NCBI GenBank assembly: GCA_019454045.1
Contig: SKCR01033463.1
Span: 62,001 to 126,000 of the forward strand
Source of the DNA: Zanthoxylum bungeanum
Lineage: Eukaryota > Streptophyta > Magnoliopsida > Sapindales > Rutaceae
DNA length: 64,000 nucleotides
Reading direction: 5' to 3'
Made by a program: the position numbers and the translations under genes
In this document: piece by piece, positions 34,010 to 45,979 of the stretch
How the letters are laid out: the number at the start of each line of letters is the position of its first letter
Position numbering within the stretch: the first letter of the stretch is position 1
Notes under the pieces: generated by a model
What the model was told of the DNA's origin: nothing
What the model saw: only the letters and a program-made list of their open reading frames with translations
The model's database searches: none

Positions 34010-35374
34010 TGATTACGCCCAAATATGACTCGCGGTTATCGCAGTATAGTTGGGGTGTCGATTCCATAGAGAGATGGTTACAGGAACTGATTTACTTAAA
34101 CAAAGACGTTAACGGTAACTTAATAAATAAAATGATAAAAATGGTAATTAAATTTAAGATAAATAAAATAATGAACAAATATTAAAAGATAATGGCAGAG
34201 AGATATGACAAAGCTTCATGAATCCCTCTTACATCGAACTCTTATATTTAGTTATTAATTCCTTTTATTACACAATTGAAGGTTTGACATCCCAAACCAA
34301 CAATTAGAACATATTCAATTCTACACATATTAAATTCTAAGGTAATTAATGATTATTTTCTCTATGTTAACAGCATACAAAAGCCATCGTTACGAGCTAT
34401 CTAACGTCGACAATATACCCTCAGGCAATACTGCAGCAGAAAACCAATACGCAAAACAACTTTACCAGTCACAATTAAATTCGCAAACCACATATAGAAG
34501 AAGCATGACTGGATCTATATGGGATTTGACAAAATATAATTTCTGGATTAATAAATCGAAAAATAATAGAAAACAATAAACATTAATTTTATTAAACGAT
34601 AAAAAGGTTCGTAGGAATCAAAAACATAAATAATAAAAAATCTAACACAAGATTTCACCCCTAGCTTTGCCTAGGGGATTAGTTCCGCATGCTGGATGAA
34701 GAAATAACAGAGATAGGATGGGGAATCATCGGATGAATCATTGTTTCTGATCCCGGGAATTTGCACAGCTCTGATTTCTTGTTGTTTATGTGTATAGAGC
34801 GCTACTTCACGCCACCAGCCTCTCCTTTTATTTTTGGACAAACTGTTGTTGTTTATAATAATGTCAGGGTGTCATTAGGATTTCAGAAAACCCTAAAAAT
34901 CGAGTCCTGAAATGCGTAGGAAACTTTCTGCAGCGCTGAAGCAGATCTAAATAGCGCTGGGCGCTAAACTCTCTGGAAAATGGCCTGGGCATGTTGTGGT
35001 GGAGGCGCCAAAGCGCCTGGCTTCTCATTGGCGCCTTGGCGCCAGTTGTTTCTTTGTTTAGGGTGCCATGGCGCCAATTGTTGTTGGTGAATGGCGCCAT
35101 TCTCACTGGATCTTGTATGTAATTTTGGCGCCATGGCGCCAATGCTCATACTCGTTCTGTGTCTTCCCAGAAGTTCCCAAAATACTTGTAAACATTCCCG
35201 GATCCATGTATTAATATTCCTACAAATAAAAATCACTAAATTAGTGTAAATAATAAAAATTTTTAAATTAATATAACAATAGAAATTATGTACTAAACAT
35301 AAAATATATAACTAAATACTTAACAATAAGCCTAGATAAGTGATGTTTTAATGTACATTTTCATGCACGTATCA
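34010..35374 (-). mobile_element. 3' LTR of gypsy element D (left copy)
   Basis: On the plus strand TGATTACGCCC...CACGTATCA, matching the right copy at 38772-40144 almost throughout. It contains a GGCGCC-rich island (35004-35140) and a polypurine tract just to its right. ORFs at 34349-34579, 34864-35142 and 34964-35236 are not supported as genes. Confidence 0.93.
35004..35140. repeat. GGCGCC-rich island in the D LTR (left)
   Basis: The 6-base palindrome GGCGCC occurs six times within 137 bases and once as GGCGCCATGGCGCC, a 14-base perfect palindrome (35127-35140). The surrounding LTR is strongly AT-rich, so the CpG density stands out. The same island is at 39765-39909 in the other LTR with a few substitutions. 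Confidence 0.85.
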
Positions 35375-36667
35375 CAACCCCCAACCAGCTTATTGCTAGT
35401 CTCTAGCAATTCAAGCGTAAAATAAAATGAAAATTAAATAATTAAACTCTCTAAGCCACTTTCGGAGGTATCACGATTGCATTTAGCGTATGCAACAAGC
35501 CTTTAAACCCCTAGGTGTTCCTAGTGGACGAGTTATAGTCTCGTGAGGGCTTACAGCGACGACAGCCACAAACATCATTCAGAACACACAATCATGCAAA
35601 AACAAAAATTAAATAGTCCCAATCGTTTCACATAATTCTTGTCCTCAGGGAATGCATAGTAATGAAACCATAGAACCTTCAAAGTACTCAACGTAACTCA
35701 AATCTAAATCTTTGAATAAATCATCTAAGCTAGACTCACAGTGTGTGTGTGTTAAGGTCCGTTCATAACTTTATTCCTAGGTAAGCCAACTCAATGGTTT
35801 CCCTCAAAAATCGGGATCGATGGGTCAAACCAACTTAGATATCTCAATTAAGTTATGTAATTGCTTTTCTGTGCTCAATATAGTATGATTTTTTTTCTTT
35901 TCTTTCTCGTCTCTTGTTGCTTTTTCTTTTGAATTTTTCTTTCAACACACCTACCCTTTAAGGTAGCATATCTCCTCATGGTGGTCCTAATACTCGCCCA
36001 TGGGTAGCTTCACGCTTATCGGTTATAGGTGGTTCAATTTCTTTCTTCAGAGACTTTTTCTTTTATTTGCAACCATACCTTACGTCATAACACAAGCAAA
36101 TCAGGATAGATATCTAGAAAACGGTCATTCATCGACATGCAATTTCTTCAACTAGTCACCTTGTTAACTACTCAGGCTTCCACTGCTAAAAACCCATAAT
36201 TAAGTGCTTACGAGTCTAACATAGATAAACGATTCAAAGCATCAGATAAAAGTACATTAAAGGACTTATCGTTTCTAAGATTTCATCCTAAAACAAACAA
36301 TATCATCATTGGACTTATGCTTTAACTAACAAGGACTAAAATGAAAACAAAACAATTTTTTTTTTTGAAAATAATAAAATGTATTTATGACAGGTATTAT
36401 CATGCGCATGCATATACCCCCACACTTAAAACTTGCATTGTCCTCAATGTAAGATAAATATAAAGAAAATGATTGAGGAACAACACAACTAGGCGCGGAG
36501 TTGATCAGCTTCCTGCTGGCGAGACTTTGGTTGTGTGGCTGTGTAGGTTGTGCTGACTCCTGCATAAACACTCATGCAAACAGAAAAATAAACATGCTGT
36601 TAGCACACAATAAAATAAAATAAAACTAAAGTAAATAAATAAAATAAAATAAATGCAAATGCAAGGG
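35375..36667 (-). other. Non-coding tail of element D between gag and the 3' LTR
   Basis: On the minus strand this holds TTGAGGACAATGCAAG followed by TTTTAAGTGTGGGGG (about 36453-36414), a landmark I recall from 3' regions of several plant gypsy lineages, then AT-rich spacer. No ORF is supported; the 81-residue ORF at 36326-36571 overlaps the landmark and is dismissed. The polypurine tract lies at its 3' end. Confidence 0.6.
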
Positions 36668-36725
36668 TTGCCTCCCTGTTAGCGCTAATTTTAACGTCTT
36701 CAGCCAGACGCAAACACTCAAGTTG

Positions 36726-37175
36726 TCATGGTGGTTTCCATCGAGCGTATTGATGCAGGCATAAGAGGGAATGCTTGTCTAGCTGTGGCAGTTTATCCAC
36801 CGATCCTCCAAGGTCTGGTGGTTGAAATTTGGTACTGCACATAAGGAAAGATTCACTCAATGTTCTTTTTAATCTCACAGGTATCATTTTTAATTGAGCA
36901 TTAACTCTCATTTTCCTCATTTTTTGGTTCTTTGGGACCAGTTTCAGTTCAGGGGGATTTGATTCAGGTTGTAGAGACGTTGTTCCTGGTAGGACTGTTT
37001 CTAGCATGTATGAGTAATGACACTCACCCTCACTCTGTGGTTGTTTCTCGACATGAAAATTGTTAAGTGCTTGAGAAAAGGGTACCCTAACTGGGAAATG
37101 TGACACTTGTTCTACCTGAGATGTGTTAACACTATTATCCGTAGGGTTACCTATAGAGTTGGAAGTATTCTGCAT
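36726..37175 (-). pseudogene. Downstream ORF of D (149 aa), same frame as gag
   Basis: It lies in the gag frame, separated by only two stops (TAA at 37277-37275 and a TAG about 30 bases on). The intervening text reads VNAI-TG-GEEV, resembling the NAITTRSGK-type stretch that ends gag before protease in Athila/Tat elements. It was probably once continuous with gag, giving about 630 residues. The ORF itself shows no domain I recognise. After its stop, CGTCTGGCTGAAGACGTTAA and GGGAGGCAACCC (36712-36668) follow, which I recall as a 3' landmark of such elements. Confidence 0.6.
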
Positions 37176-37274
37176 CCATACCTCTTCACCGATCCCAGTG
37201 ATTATGGCATTAACAACTCTTATACTGGATACCTCATGATTAGCCTATGTCATGTGCTTACCTAGTGGATTAGG

Positions 37275-38549
37275 TTAAGTCTGGGATGAGAATTTCCCTT
37301 GTTCTTGTACACTCAGGACATTAGTCAATTTGGAGATTTGACTCTTAATTTCCATTTGGTCTTCAGCTACCTGAACTATCAACGACTCAATCCTATGATT
37401 GGTTTTGCTCTGGGTTTCTACAAATGAAAACCAATTTCCATTTGGTTTTGCTCTAGGCTGATAAGACTCCTGCCTCCAACTAACGTTGGGATGGCTCCGC
37501 CAACTAGAATTATAGGTATCTGGATATGGTGTATAAGGCTTCTGGTACATCCCTAAAGTATTGTAGTTTTCCTCATTTACACCCCTTATCTCACCGTACA
37601 CAGGGCGCTCTTGGGATTCTAGCTGGGCTACTGAATATATAGTCTTGCTATCTTTGGCTTTTAAGGATTCTATCTGTTTGGTCAATAGCTCAACTTGTGC
37701 CTTAAGACTATCATGTTCCTTATCGTGATGTATGCTTCTTCTAGAAGAAGTGTATGTCCTATCAATATTATCTACGACATTGGGTCCAGTCCAAGTATGT
37801 GATTTCTTAACTAGGTCATCTAAATACTCAAGCGCCTCATCAGGGTCCTTTTGAATGAACTCACTATTACACATCGTCTCAACGAATTGGCGTTCCCTAG
37901 GGGTTAGTCCATCATAAAAGTAACTCACTAAACGCCAACTCTCATATCCATGGTGGGGACAACTAGCTAACAACTCCTTATACCGCTCCCACATTTGATA
38001 AAGGGTCTCGCTGTCTCTCTGTGAGAAGGTAGAGATTTTTCTTTTCAGGGCATCTGTCTTATGGTGTGGGAAGTATTTATCAAAGAATGCCCGGGTCATC
38101 TCGCCCCACGATCCTATTGACCTAGGTCTTAAAGAGTACAACCAGCTCTTAGCTCTATCCTTAAGGGCAAAGGGGAAGAACTTAAGTCTAATTGTGTCAG
38201 TGGTTCCCAACCGGCCATGGAAGGTCGCTACTACCTCTTCAAACTCTCTAATATGCACGTAAGGATTTTCGCTCTCTAAACCATGAAAAGTTGTAAGATA
38301 CTGTATCATTCCAGGCCTAAAATCTATGTGTGGTGCATTAGGAGGAAACATGATGCACGAAGGTGTAGCTGTGCGAGTTGGGAGGCGGTACTCTTCAAGA
38401 GTCCTCCTAGGTGGTCTCTCGTAGTCACTCATGGTGTGTGCACTAGATGTGGAGGGTGTGGCAAAGAGATTGTCAAACAAACTCTCTGAATCAGAATTCT
38501 CTTCTTCAGTTCTAACGAACCTACCAAATCTATCCCTACGTCTAGGCAT
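37275..38549 (-). CDS. Gypsy gag protein of element D (424 aa from the preferred start)
   Basis: The open frame starts at 38633, but its first 28 residues are a low-complexity hydrophobic run from T-rich leader. The Met at 38549 (MPRRRDRFGRF) is preferred. A retrotransposon gag (capsid) domain lies at about residues 88-215: FHGLESENPYVHIREFEE, FPFALKDRAKSWLYSL, WGEMTRAFFDKYFP and SETLYQMWERYKELL. No CCHC zinc knuckle was seen. The C-terminal part has a short coiled-coil-like stretch (VAEDQMEIKSQISKL). It is the longest ORF in the window and uninterrupted, unlike the copia gags. It could in principle form capsids using enzymes from a relative; expression is unknown. Confidence 0.85.
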   Translation of the reverse strand: MPRRRDRFGRFVRTEEENSDSESLFDNLFATPSTSSAHTMSDYERPPRRTLEEYRLPTRTATPSCIMFPPNAPHIDFRPGMIQYLTTFHGLESENPYVHIREFEEVVATFHGRLGTTDTIRLKFFPFALKDRAKSWLYSLRPRSIGSWGEMTRAFFDKYFPHHKTDALKRKISTFSQRDSETLYQMWERYKELLASCPHHGYESWRLVSYFYDGLTPRERQFVETMCNSEFIQKDPDEALEYLDDLVKKSHTWTGPNVVDNIDRTYTSSRRSIHHDKEHDSLKAQVELLTKQIESLKAKDSKTIYSVAQLESQERPVYGEIRGVNEENYNTLGMYQKPYTPYPDTYNSSWRSHPNVSWRQESYQPRAKPNGNWFSFVETQSKTNHRIESLIVQVAEDQMEIKSQISKLTNVLSVQEQGKFSSQT

Positions 38550-38748
38550 GCAATTAATCATGAGTGATACTAGAAACAGAAATAAAAGAATGACTAAAAA
38601 AATAAAAATAAAATAAACAGAAAATAAATTCAAGAATAAAAACCAAGAAAATTAAAATAACTGAATAAAAGAAAAATAAAATAAATGTAACGAAGTTACC
38701 GCTTCGTTGTTAATTAAGCAAACCTGGTCCTTTTGCTTGTAAACTGTC

Positions 38749-38766
38749 TCCCCGGCAACGGCGCCA
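38749..38766 (-). other. Primer binding site of element D (tRNA-Asp)
   Basis: On the minus strand TGGCGCCGTTGCCGGGGA, 18 bases, begins 5 bases after the 5' LTR end. It is complementary to the 3' end of plant tRNA-Asp(GTC), the primer used by Athila/Tat-type gypsy elements. Confidence 0.9.
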
Positions 38767-38771
38767 AATTT

Positions 38772-40144
38772 TGATTACATCCAAATATGACTCGCGGTTA
38801 TCGCAGTACAGTTGGGGTGTCGATTCCACAGAGAGATGGTTACAGAAACTGATTTACTTAAACAAAGACGTTAACGGTAACTTAATAAACTAAACGATAA
38901 AAATTAGTAATTAAATTTAAGATAAATAAAATAATGAACAAATATTAAAAGATAATGGCGGAGAGATATGACAAAGCTTCACGAATCCCTCTTGCATCGA
39001 ACTCCTATATTTAGTTATTGATTCCTTTTATTACACAATTGAAGGTTTCACATCCCAAACCAACAACCGGAACATATTCAATTCTACACATATTAAATTC
39101 TAAGGTAATTAATGATTATTTTCTCTATGTTAACAGCATACAAAAGCCATCGTTACGAGCTATCTAACGTCGACAATATACCCTCAGGCAATACTGCAGC
39201 AGAAAACCAACACGCATAATAATTTACCAGTCACAATTAAATTCGGAAACCACACATAGAAGAAGCATGACTGGATCTATATTAGATTTGACAAAATATA
39301 ATTTCTGAATTAATAAATCGAAAAATAATAGAAAACAATAAACATTAATTTTATTAAACGATAAAAAGGTTCGTAGGAATCAAAAACATAAATAATAAAA
39401 CTCTAACACAAGAGTTCATCCCTAGCTTTGCCTAGGGGATTAGTTCCGCATGCTGGATGAGGAAATAGCAGAGATAGGATGGGGAATCATCGGATGAATC
39501 ATTGTTTCTGATCCGGGGAATTTGCACAGCTCTGATTTCTTGTTGTTTATGCGCATAGAGCGCTGCTTCACGCCACCAGCCTCTCATTTTGTTTTTGGAC
39601 GAACTGTTGTATTTATAATAGTGTCAGGGTGTCATTAGGATTTCAGAAAACCCTAAAAATCGAGTCCTGAAACGCGTAGGAAGCTTTCCGCAGCGCCGAA
39701 GCAGATCTATATAGCGCCTGGGCGCTAAACTCTCTGGAAAATGGCCTGGGCAGGTTGTGCTGGAGGCGCCAAAACGCCTGGCTTCTCATTGGCGCCTTGG
39801 TGCCAATTGTTTCTTTGTTTAGGGCGTCATGGCGCCAATTGTTGTTGATGAAGGGCGCCATGGCGCCATTCTCACTGGATCTTGTATGTTATTTTGGCGC
39901 CATGGCGCCAATGCTCCTACTCCTCCTGTGTCTTCCCAGAAGTTCCCAAAATACTTGTAAACATTCCCGGATCCATGTATTAATATTCCTACAAATAAAA
40001 ATCACTAAATTAGTGTAAATAATAAATATTTTTAAATTAATATAACAATAGAAATTATGTACTAAAACATAAAATATATAACTAAATACTTAACAATAAG
40101 CCTAGATAAGTGATGTTTTAATGTACATTTTCATGCACTTATCA
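38772..40144 (-). mobile_element. 5' LTR of gypsy element D (right copy)
   Basis: Plus-strand limits TGATTACATCC and CACTTATCA, followed by the TSD gagag. Compared with the left LTR it has scattered, mostly C/T and A/G, differences (about ten in the first 150 bases, fewer later). The GGCGCC island is at 39765-39909. Confidence 0.93.
39765..39909. repeat. GGCGCC-rich island in the D LTR (right)
   Basis: Seven GGCGCC hexamers, including two tandem GGCGCCATGGCGCC palindromes (39855-39868 and 39896-39909). The first of these is degraded to 'gaatggcgcc' in the left LTR, so arms have been lost or repaired in one copy. Confidence 0.8.
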
Positions 40145-40245
40145 GAGAGTTAATGCTGAAAGAGGCAGAGCCAAAGCTTCAGAAAGGCAAAAAGTGCGAG
40201 GCGCATCTTACTTCGACATCCAAGAAGGCCAAGGCTTGGCCGAAG
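40145..40245 (+). pseudogene. Gag fragment of element C between D and E
   Basis: It begins with the second TSD copy of D and continues the C gag frame (MLKEAEPKLQKGKK...HLTSTSKKAKAWPK), ending at the E insertion. Bases 40241-40245 (cgaag) should be the first TSD copy of E. The 78-residue ORF at 40153-40389 runs from this fragment into the LTR of E and is a composite. Confidence 0.85.
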
Positions 40246-41189
40246 TGTTGGACAGTTATGACCCATAGCGTCACTATTTGTACAGATCATAGTGTTGTTG
40301 TACAAATTAACTATGTGACAAAAGAGATTGCACTCTTATCATTTGTGATTAGATCACCTGGATACATAAATGATAGGAGATCTCTATGATTAGTTCCTGG
40401 ATTGAGATGATATGAGACAGTATCAGTCCACGAAGGATTAATCATTAAATATCCCTAGTCAAAGTATTATCGAGATTGGACATCGATAAATGTGTAAAAG
40501 ACTAGTATTACACTTGTGCTAGTTATGAGGGCACAATAGCATAATTCTCATATATTTGGGTATTGGATACTCATGCAAGTGTAATAGGAGGTTGTGATTT
40601 ACCGATGGTATGAAAGACAACTTCGTTCTGGATAGACCCCTTCGGAATTCCATTGGTAGTATGACTATGTGTCTATGGAAGTCCGAAATCAGGGTAGGTG
40701 TATTTGGTCTTAACCTGAGACTTGCACTGCTAATACTTGCGACAATCAATATACTTTTATTTTGGTTGTCCAGGGCTTTAATCGGTTATGTGTACGCCTC
40801 TGCTGGGTATATTGAGAATCGTAGTGTGTTGGGTGTGATGTCAAGACGGAAGTATCCCTCCAGTCATAGTGGAGATGATGGTCACGTAGGATACGGGACT
40901 GGTTCTCTAATATGCTGCAAATATCGGGATATTATGACTAGGTCATGTATATCCGATTATAGAGAATAGTTACCAGACATCCGACATGTGCATCGTACAG
41001 GGCAGACACAATTCCACCCCAAGCCTAGCACGTGACATCCGATACTGGGTCGACATGCACGATACTACGTATACTACGTCTGATATAGATCGCTTATTCC
41101 TGTAAGCATGTTTATGGAGAATTGGGTAGGGATGTCACTTTGCTAGAAGCCAACCTTGTCTTGTAAATCGGTAAAAATGTAGTACTTGG
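40246..41189 (+). mobile_element. 5' LTR of copia element E, first part (interrupted by F)
   Basis: It begins TGTTGGACAGTTATGACCC and breaks at 'gtagtacttgg', where F inserts; it resumes at 51344 with 'tacgtacgtg'. Intact copies read 'gtacttggtacttacgtg' across this point. Joined length is about 2.05 kb. Confidence 0.93.
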
Positions 41190-43298
41190 TGTTGGTTTCT
41201 AATATAGGTCCCAAGATCATGAAATCAAGCAAGAAAAACGCATGAATACATCAAAGGAGTAAGGCGGAAACATAACTCACATTGATTGGATTTGATGCAT
41301 CAAACAAAATAAGCCTCTTCCACCATGAAGGAGCATTCGGCCAAGGCTTCCAAGAGCAGTAGGTTGGTCGGTTTTGAGTGTCTTTGTGTCTCCAAGATTC
41401 GGCCATGAAAGACTCCATTGAAGCTCCAAGCTTCAAGCTTTCCATGCTCAAGTGAAACACTTCCCTATCACCTTAGTAATCAACCCATAAAGTGTGCTAG
41501 CACTAAGTCTTCATGCTTGTTTCTCACGCCCAAAAAATTGGAGAAGAAAAAGATGAAAAAGGCTCCAAGCCGTGAGATGATGGAGAGAATGGAGAGCATC
41601 CATTTTCTTTTCATAAAAAACGTGAACTCCATCTAGAAGAGAGAGAAAATAAAGCCTTTATTATATGCTTATTTCATTTACCAAGTAAATAAATAAATAA
41701 ACATATGTATTACTTTAATTCAAAAGTCAAAAAGGTACAAGTCTTATCAACTTTACACCCATCACCTTTTACTATTCACATCAAGTCACTTTAATAAAGT
41801 GACAACATGTCATGTCACATCACATCACTCAAAGTGACAAGTGATTTGACAATTGATGCGACTAGCGATTTGACGCTTGATGTGACTTGCGTGCCGCGCT
41901 CGAATTTGAAATGTGAATGCGCTCGCAATCACTCTCGGGCTCGGGATCGCTAATTCCAAATTAATGAATTTTATGTCGCGTCGTAATTAAATAATTACGC
42001 CTAGCGAAATCACTATTCACGTCGCTAACGAATTAATTCTAAATTAATTCGTTCGCCCGAATTAAAATCCAATTTTAATTCCGCGTCGAAATCTAATTTC
42101 GTATAATATATCGAATATATTATTTTATCGATTAATTCCAAATTAATCGTTCTCTCTCTTTTATTAATATTTTATCCTAGATAAAATATCTCTGTAATTA
42201 ATCCCAGATTAATTTTCTCTCATCAAAATAATCCCAGATTAATTATAGTGCGAGTCATACATCATCGGTGAATCTTTGGGAAGTGACCCATGAGATCCCT
42301 GGATATGTTGGCAGTAAATACGGTCGTCGGACTATCTGAACACGTAAGTACCTCGTACTACGTTTATACCGATTTACAAGACAAGGTTGGCTTCTAGCAA
42401 AACGTCATGCCTACCCAATTCTCCGGAAATATCCTTACAGGAATATATGATCTATATCAAGTGTAGTATACCGTAGTATTACATATTTCTGTCCAGTATC
42501 GGATGTTCACATGCTAGGCCTGGGGCTGGAATTGTGTCCGCCCCATACGAAGCACATATCGAATGTCTGGCAACTAGTCTCTATAATCGGATAAACATGA
42601 CCTAGTCATAATATCCCGATAGCTCGAGCATTTAAGAGATCAAGTTTCCGTATCCTACATGATCATCATCTCTATGTGACAGGAGTGACACTTCCGTCTT
42701 GACATCACACCCAACACACTACGATTCTCAATACACCCAGAATTGGCGTACACAGAACCGGTTAAAGCCCTGGACGACCTCAACTAAAGTATATCGATTG
42801 TCGTAAGTATTAGCGGTGCAAGTCTCAGGTTAAGACCAAATACACCTACCCTGATTACAGACTCCCATAGACACATAGTCATACTTCCAATGGGATTCCG
42901 CGGGGTCAATCTAGAGCGAAGCTGTTTCCAGTACCATCGGTAAAACACAACCTCCTATTACACTTGCATGAGTATCCTATAGCCAAATATATGAGAACTA
43001 TGACGTTGTGCCCTCACAAATGCGCACAAGTGTAATACTAGTCTTTTACGTATTTATCGATGTCCAATCTCGATAATACTCTGACTAGGGATATTTAATG
43101 ATTTATCCTTCGTAGACTGATGCTGTCTCATATAATTCTCGGTCCAGGAACAAATCATAGGGACCTCTCATCATTTATACATCTAGGTGATCTAATCACA
43201 AATGATAAGAGTGCAATCTCTTTTATTACATAGTTAATTTGCACAACAACACCGTGATCTGTACAAATAGTGACGCTATGGGTCATAATTGTCCAATA
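41190..43298 (-). mobile_element. 3' LTR of element F
   Basis: On the plus strand it begins TGTTGGTTTCTAATATAGG and ends 'attgtccaata' beside 'atctcccacttggcc', the reverse of the purine tract. It carries the palindrome chain in reverse (41960-42245). Short ORFs at 41251-41460 and 41418-41636 are LTR sequence. Confidence 0.93.
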
Positions 43299-43309
43299 AT
43301 CTCCCACTT

Positions 43310-45560
43310 GGCCTATAGCCAGTCACTCGAGTCTTTGACACCCGAACTATGTACGGTTGGCTCAAATTGCTGAGAAAATGCTTTTGTCAGCGGATTTTTC
43401 ATGATTATCGTCTGATGCGATTTATTCGATCATCACATCGCCATGATGTATGATCCGAACGATTCAGATGAATATCGAAGTATGTATCTGGATCGTTGAT
43501 GAGACAATTAATTCTTTAGCCTGTGCTGACGCCTAGCCCAGCCGCTAACAGAACTATATCTAATCTAATTAGATTTGTTATTGACCCAGATGGCTTCTAT
43601 TGCTGCCTCAGCTACTGCAATTAACCCGCAAATGTTGTTTATTCGGAAACAGTACCTTGCTTGGAAGATTTCCAGCTCACTGCACCGTTTTTCAAACTGT
43701 ATAGTACCGTTTGCGACTTTTAGTCGTCTTTATCGGTTATAGGAAACTTGCTACAGTGATCCCAGTTACTTCAAGTTCTTCTCCATTTGCTAAGACAACA
43801 TCCTTAGTTCTCTAAGATACTAATGGATGTTCATAACATCAATCCAGTGACTATCACTCGGATTGGCCTGTTTGTGAATCCATATGCTCAAAGCGTATGA
43901 TACACCAGGTCTTGTACATTTTTCAATGCACAGTTTCACAGAGAGTATTTCGAAAGCCAAGCTTTCGCCGATATTTATTTTATGGGAATATCATTTCCAA
44001 GAAATGACATATTATCATTATTTTATAGGACAACCACTGTCAGTGCGCTCCCACTAACCCTCTTATTTACACAATAATCATTTTCGTTTTGAATTAAATC
44101 ATACACCATTATGATTATATCAAAATGATAATTCCAAGAACCTAATGATTGCTTCAATCCAATCATGGATCGAATAACAAGCATTATCCAAATGAATTTA
44201 CCGTGGCAACAGGTAAAAGGTTGAATTGTAATCAACATAATGTTTATAACGATACCTTTCCGTTAAAAGCCTAGCTTTATACGTTGGTATGTTGCCATCC
44301 ATGCACATCTTCCTTGAAGACTTTTAAGTACCATTAGGCACAATGCCTTGTGGTACATCAACTAGTATCCAAACTGGTTGATATACATGGAATCCATTTC
44401 GGATTATATGGCACTTTGCCATAATTAGGGAGTTGATACCTTGTATCACTTCCATATACGTAGTCAGTTGGTATTCCTTAATAAGATAGACATCTTTATG
44501 AGGTGCGATCAGAAACCCATACCCTAGGTTATTTTCTGACTCTTGATCCTACCTACGTGGTTCTTGTGTATTCGAAGATTAATGGTAATAGTTTCATCCT
44601 TGATGAGCTATTCATGTTCCATTATGATTCGGTGCCTCAAACAGTATTACTCCGATTTTCATCGAGTTATACTATCCTCCCACTTACCACTGCATATCGG
44701 TATTCCTCTTAGGAAAATTGCATGGTGAGCAAGAATCTAATTGTTCTCATGTGAGGTGTATAAGTATAATATTTATGGTATCCCTATCATGACCTACATT
44801 TGGCACTTATCCTATTTGGATTTTAGTTTGGTATCATCCAAACATATGCCAAGCATACCCAAATCATCAGGAATGAGAAACCCGGTTTCTTTCCCATTCA
44901 TAACTAATATGATGTCTGTCAAACATATTTTATGGAACCTTATTCAAAATAAGTTCTTGCACTGTTTAAAGCTTATCCGTTGAAGAAATGGTAGCTCAGA
45001 ACGACTCGTGATTAACCTTATCATGTCTAACAAAATTCGGTTAATCCGTTCGGACACACCATCAAACTGACGTGTTCCGGGAGGAGTCCTCATTGAAAGA
45101 ATACTATACTCTTTCAAGTATACGAGGAACTTATTGCTTAAGTATTTTTCATTACGGTCTTACCGTGACGATTTAATACTTTAGCCGATCTGTTTGTCTA
45201 TTTCGTGTCGAAACTATGAAAGTTTCCGATTTGTGTTTCAAAAGAAACACATAACCATAGCGCGATGTCACATCCGTACAGGTCACGAAATATTCATATC
45301 CATATCTAGCCTAGCTAGACATGGGTCCACTTGCTTCACTATGAAGTAGGGCTAACAGATCGGTGGCATTTACAATTTTACCAAGTAAATAGTGTTTTAG
45401 GCACTTTGCCCAAATAGACTAGATTCGTAAACTTTATTTGAATAGAATCAAATCAGTCCTGGTACCCACTCTTCAAAAGTGCGGATATACGATTCTTGTT
45501 TAATAGTGTCCCTGACAACTATGCCACAATTAAGTTTCTTAACTGATCAAATCAGTTTGA
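43310..45560 (-). pseudogene. Degenerate copia pol of element F
   Basis: Read from 45560 downward: GAG-pre-integrase and integrase remnants (45520-44880), RT entry (about 44470), and a better-kept RT segment open at 44238-44023 (MIGLKQSLGSWNYHFD, NKRVSGSALTVVVL) ending in a stop exactly where YVDD should stand. An RNase H remnant follows (43760-43450). The junction 'gcttgttattcgatcc' (about 44180-44165) is the same RT deletion as in B. Confidence 0.85.
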
Positions 45561-45979
45561 GCTATTTATTTGTCATGTTATATATTTGAGATATTATTTA
45601 TATTCAAAATATAAATTCTGTTATTCACATCTAATGTGTTTATCTCAATATCATCTTTATATAATAAAACACTTTAGTGTTCTAGAATATAAAGGTACAC
45701 CCGCAGCGGGTTATACGCGATATAGAGATAATATTTCTAGTCAAACTAGTTACATTATAACAGTTTCTAAATTTAAGCACTAACCCAAAGGTAGTTCCTA
45801 AATTCAGGTATCTACGGTTAAAACAGCAACTTTCGTCCCGTTTTCAATTCGCAGATGAATCTCAATTGAAGTCAGTATCCTGTTCAAAACAGATTCTGAA
45901 CATCAATATATATATTTTGTGTACCACACTAAGTATCTAAAATCTAATTTTAATACTAGCTGTGAACATAATTATGACA

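Larger units (their letters stand above)
34010..40144 (-). mobile_element. Ty3/gypsy-type gag-only LTR retrotransposon D, TR-GAG-like
   Basis: Perfect 5-base TSD gagag (34005-34009, 40145-40149) inside the gag of C. The element reads on the minus strand: 5' LTR 40144-38772 (1373 bp, starts TGATAAGTGCATG), tRNA-Asp primer site, gag, a downstream same-frame ORF, a non-coding tail, purine-rich GGTTGGGGGTTG (35386-35375) and 3' LTR 35374-34010 (1365 bp). The internal part is only 3.4 kb and shows no protease, RT, RNase H or integrase. That fits the non-autonomous TR-GAG class (terminal repeats plus gag), or a deletion derivative of an Athila/Tat-like element. LTRs differ mainly by transitions. 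Confidence 0.93.

Noticed and set aside
36326..36571. 81-residue minus-strand ORF in the tail of element D
   Set aside because: It overlaps the TTTTAAGTGTGGGGG landmark and T-rich spacer and has no motif; not a gene.
37275..38633. Hydrophobic N-terminal 28 residues of the D gag frame as a signal peptide
   Set aside because: The run comes from T-rich leader. Gag proteins of this group do not need a signal peptide, and MPRRRDRFG at 38549 is a better start.
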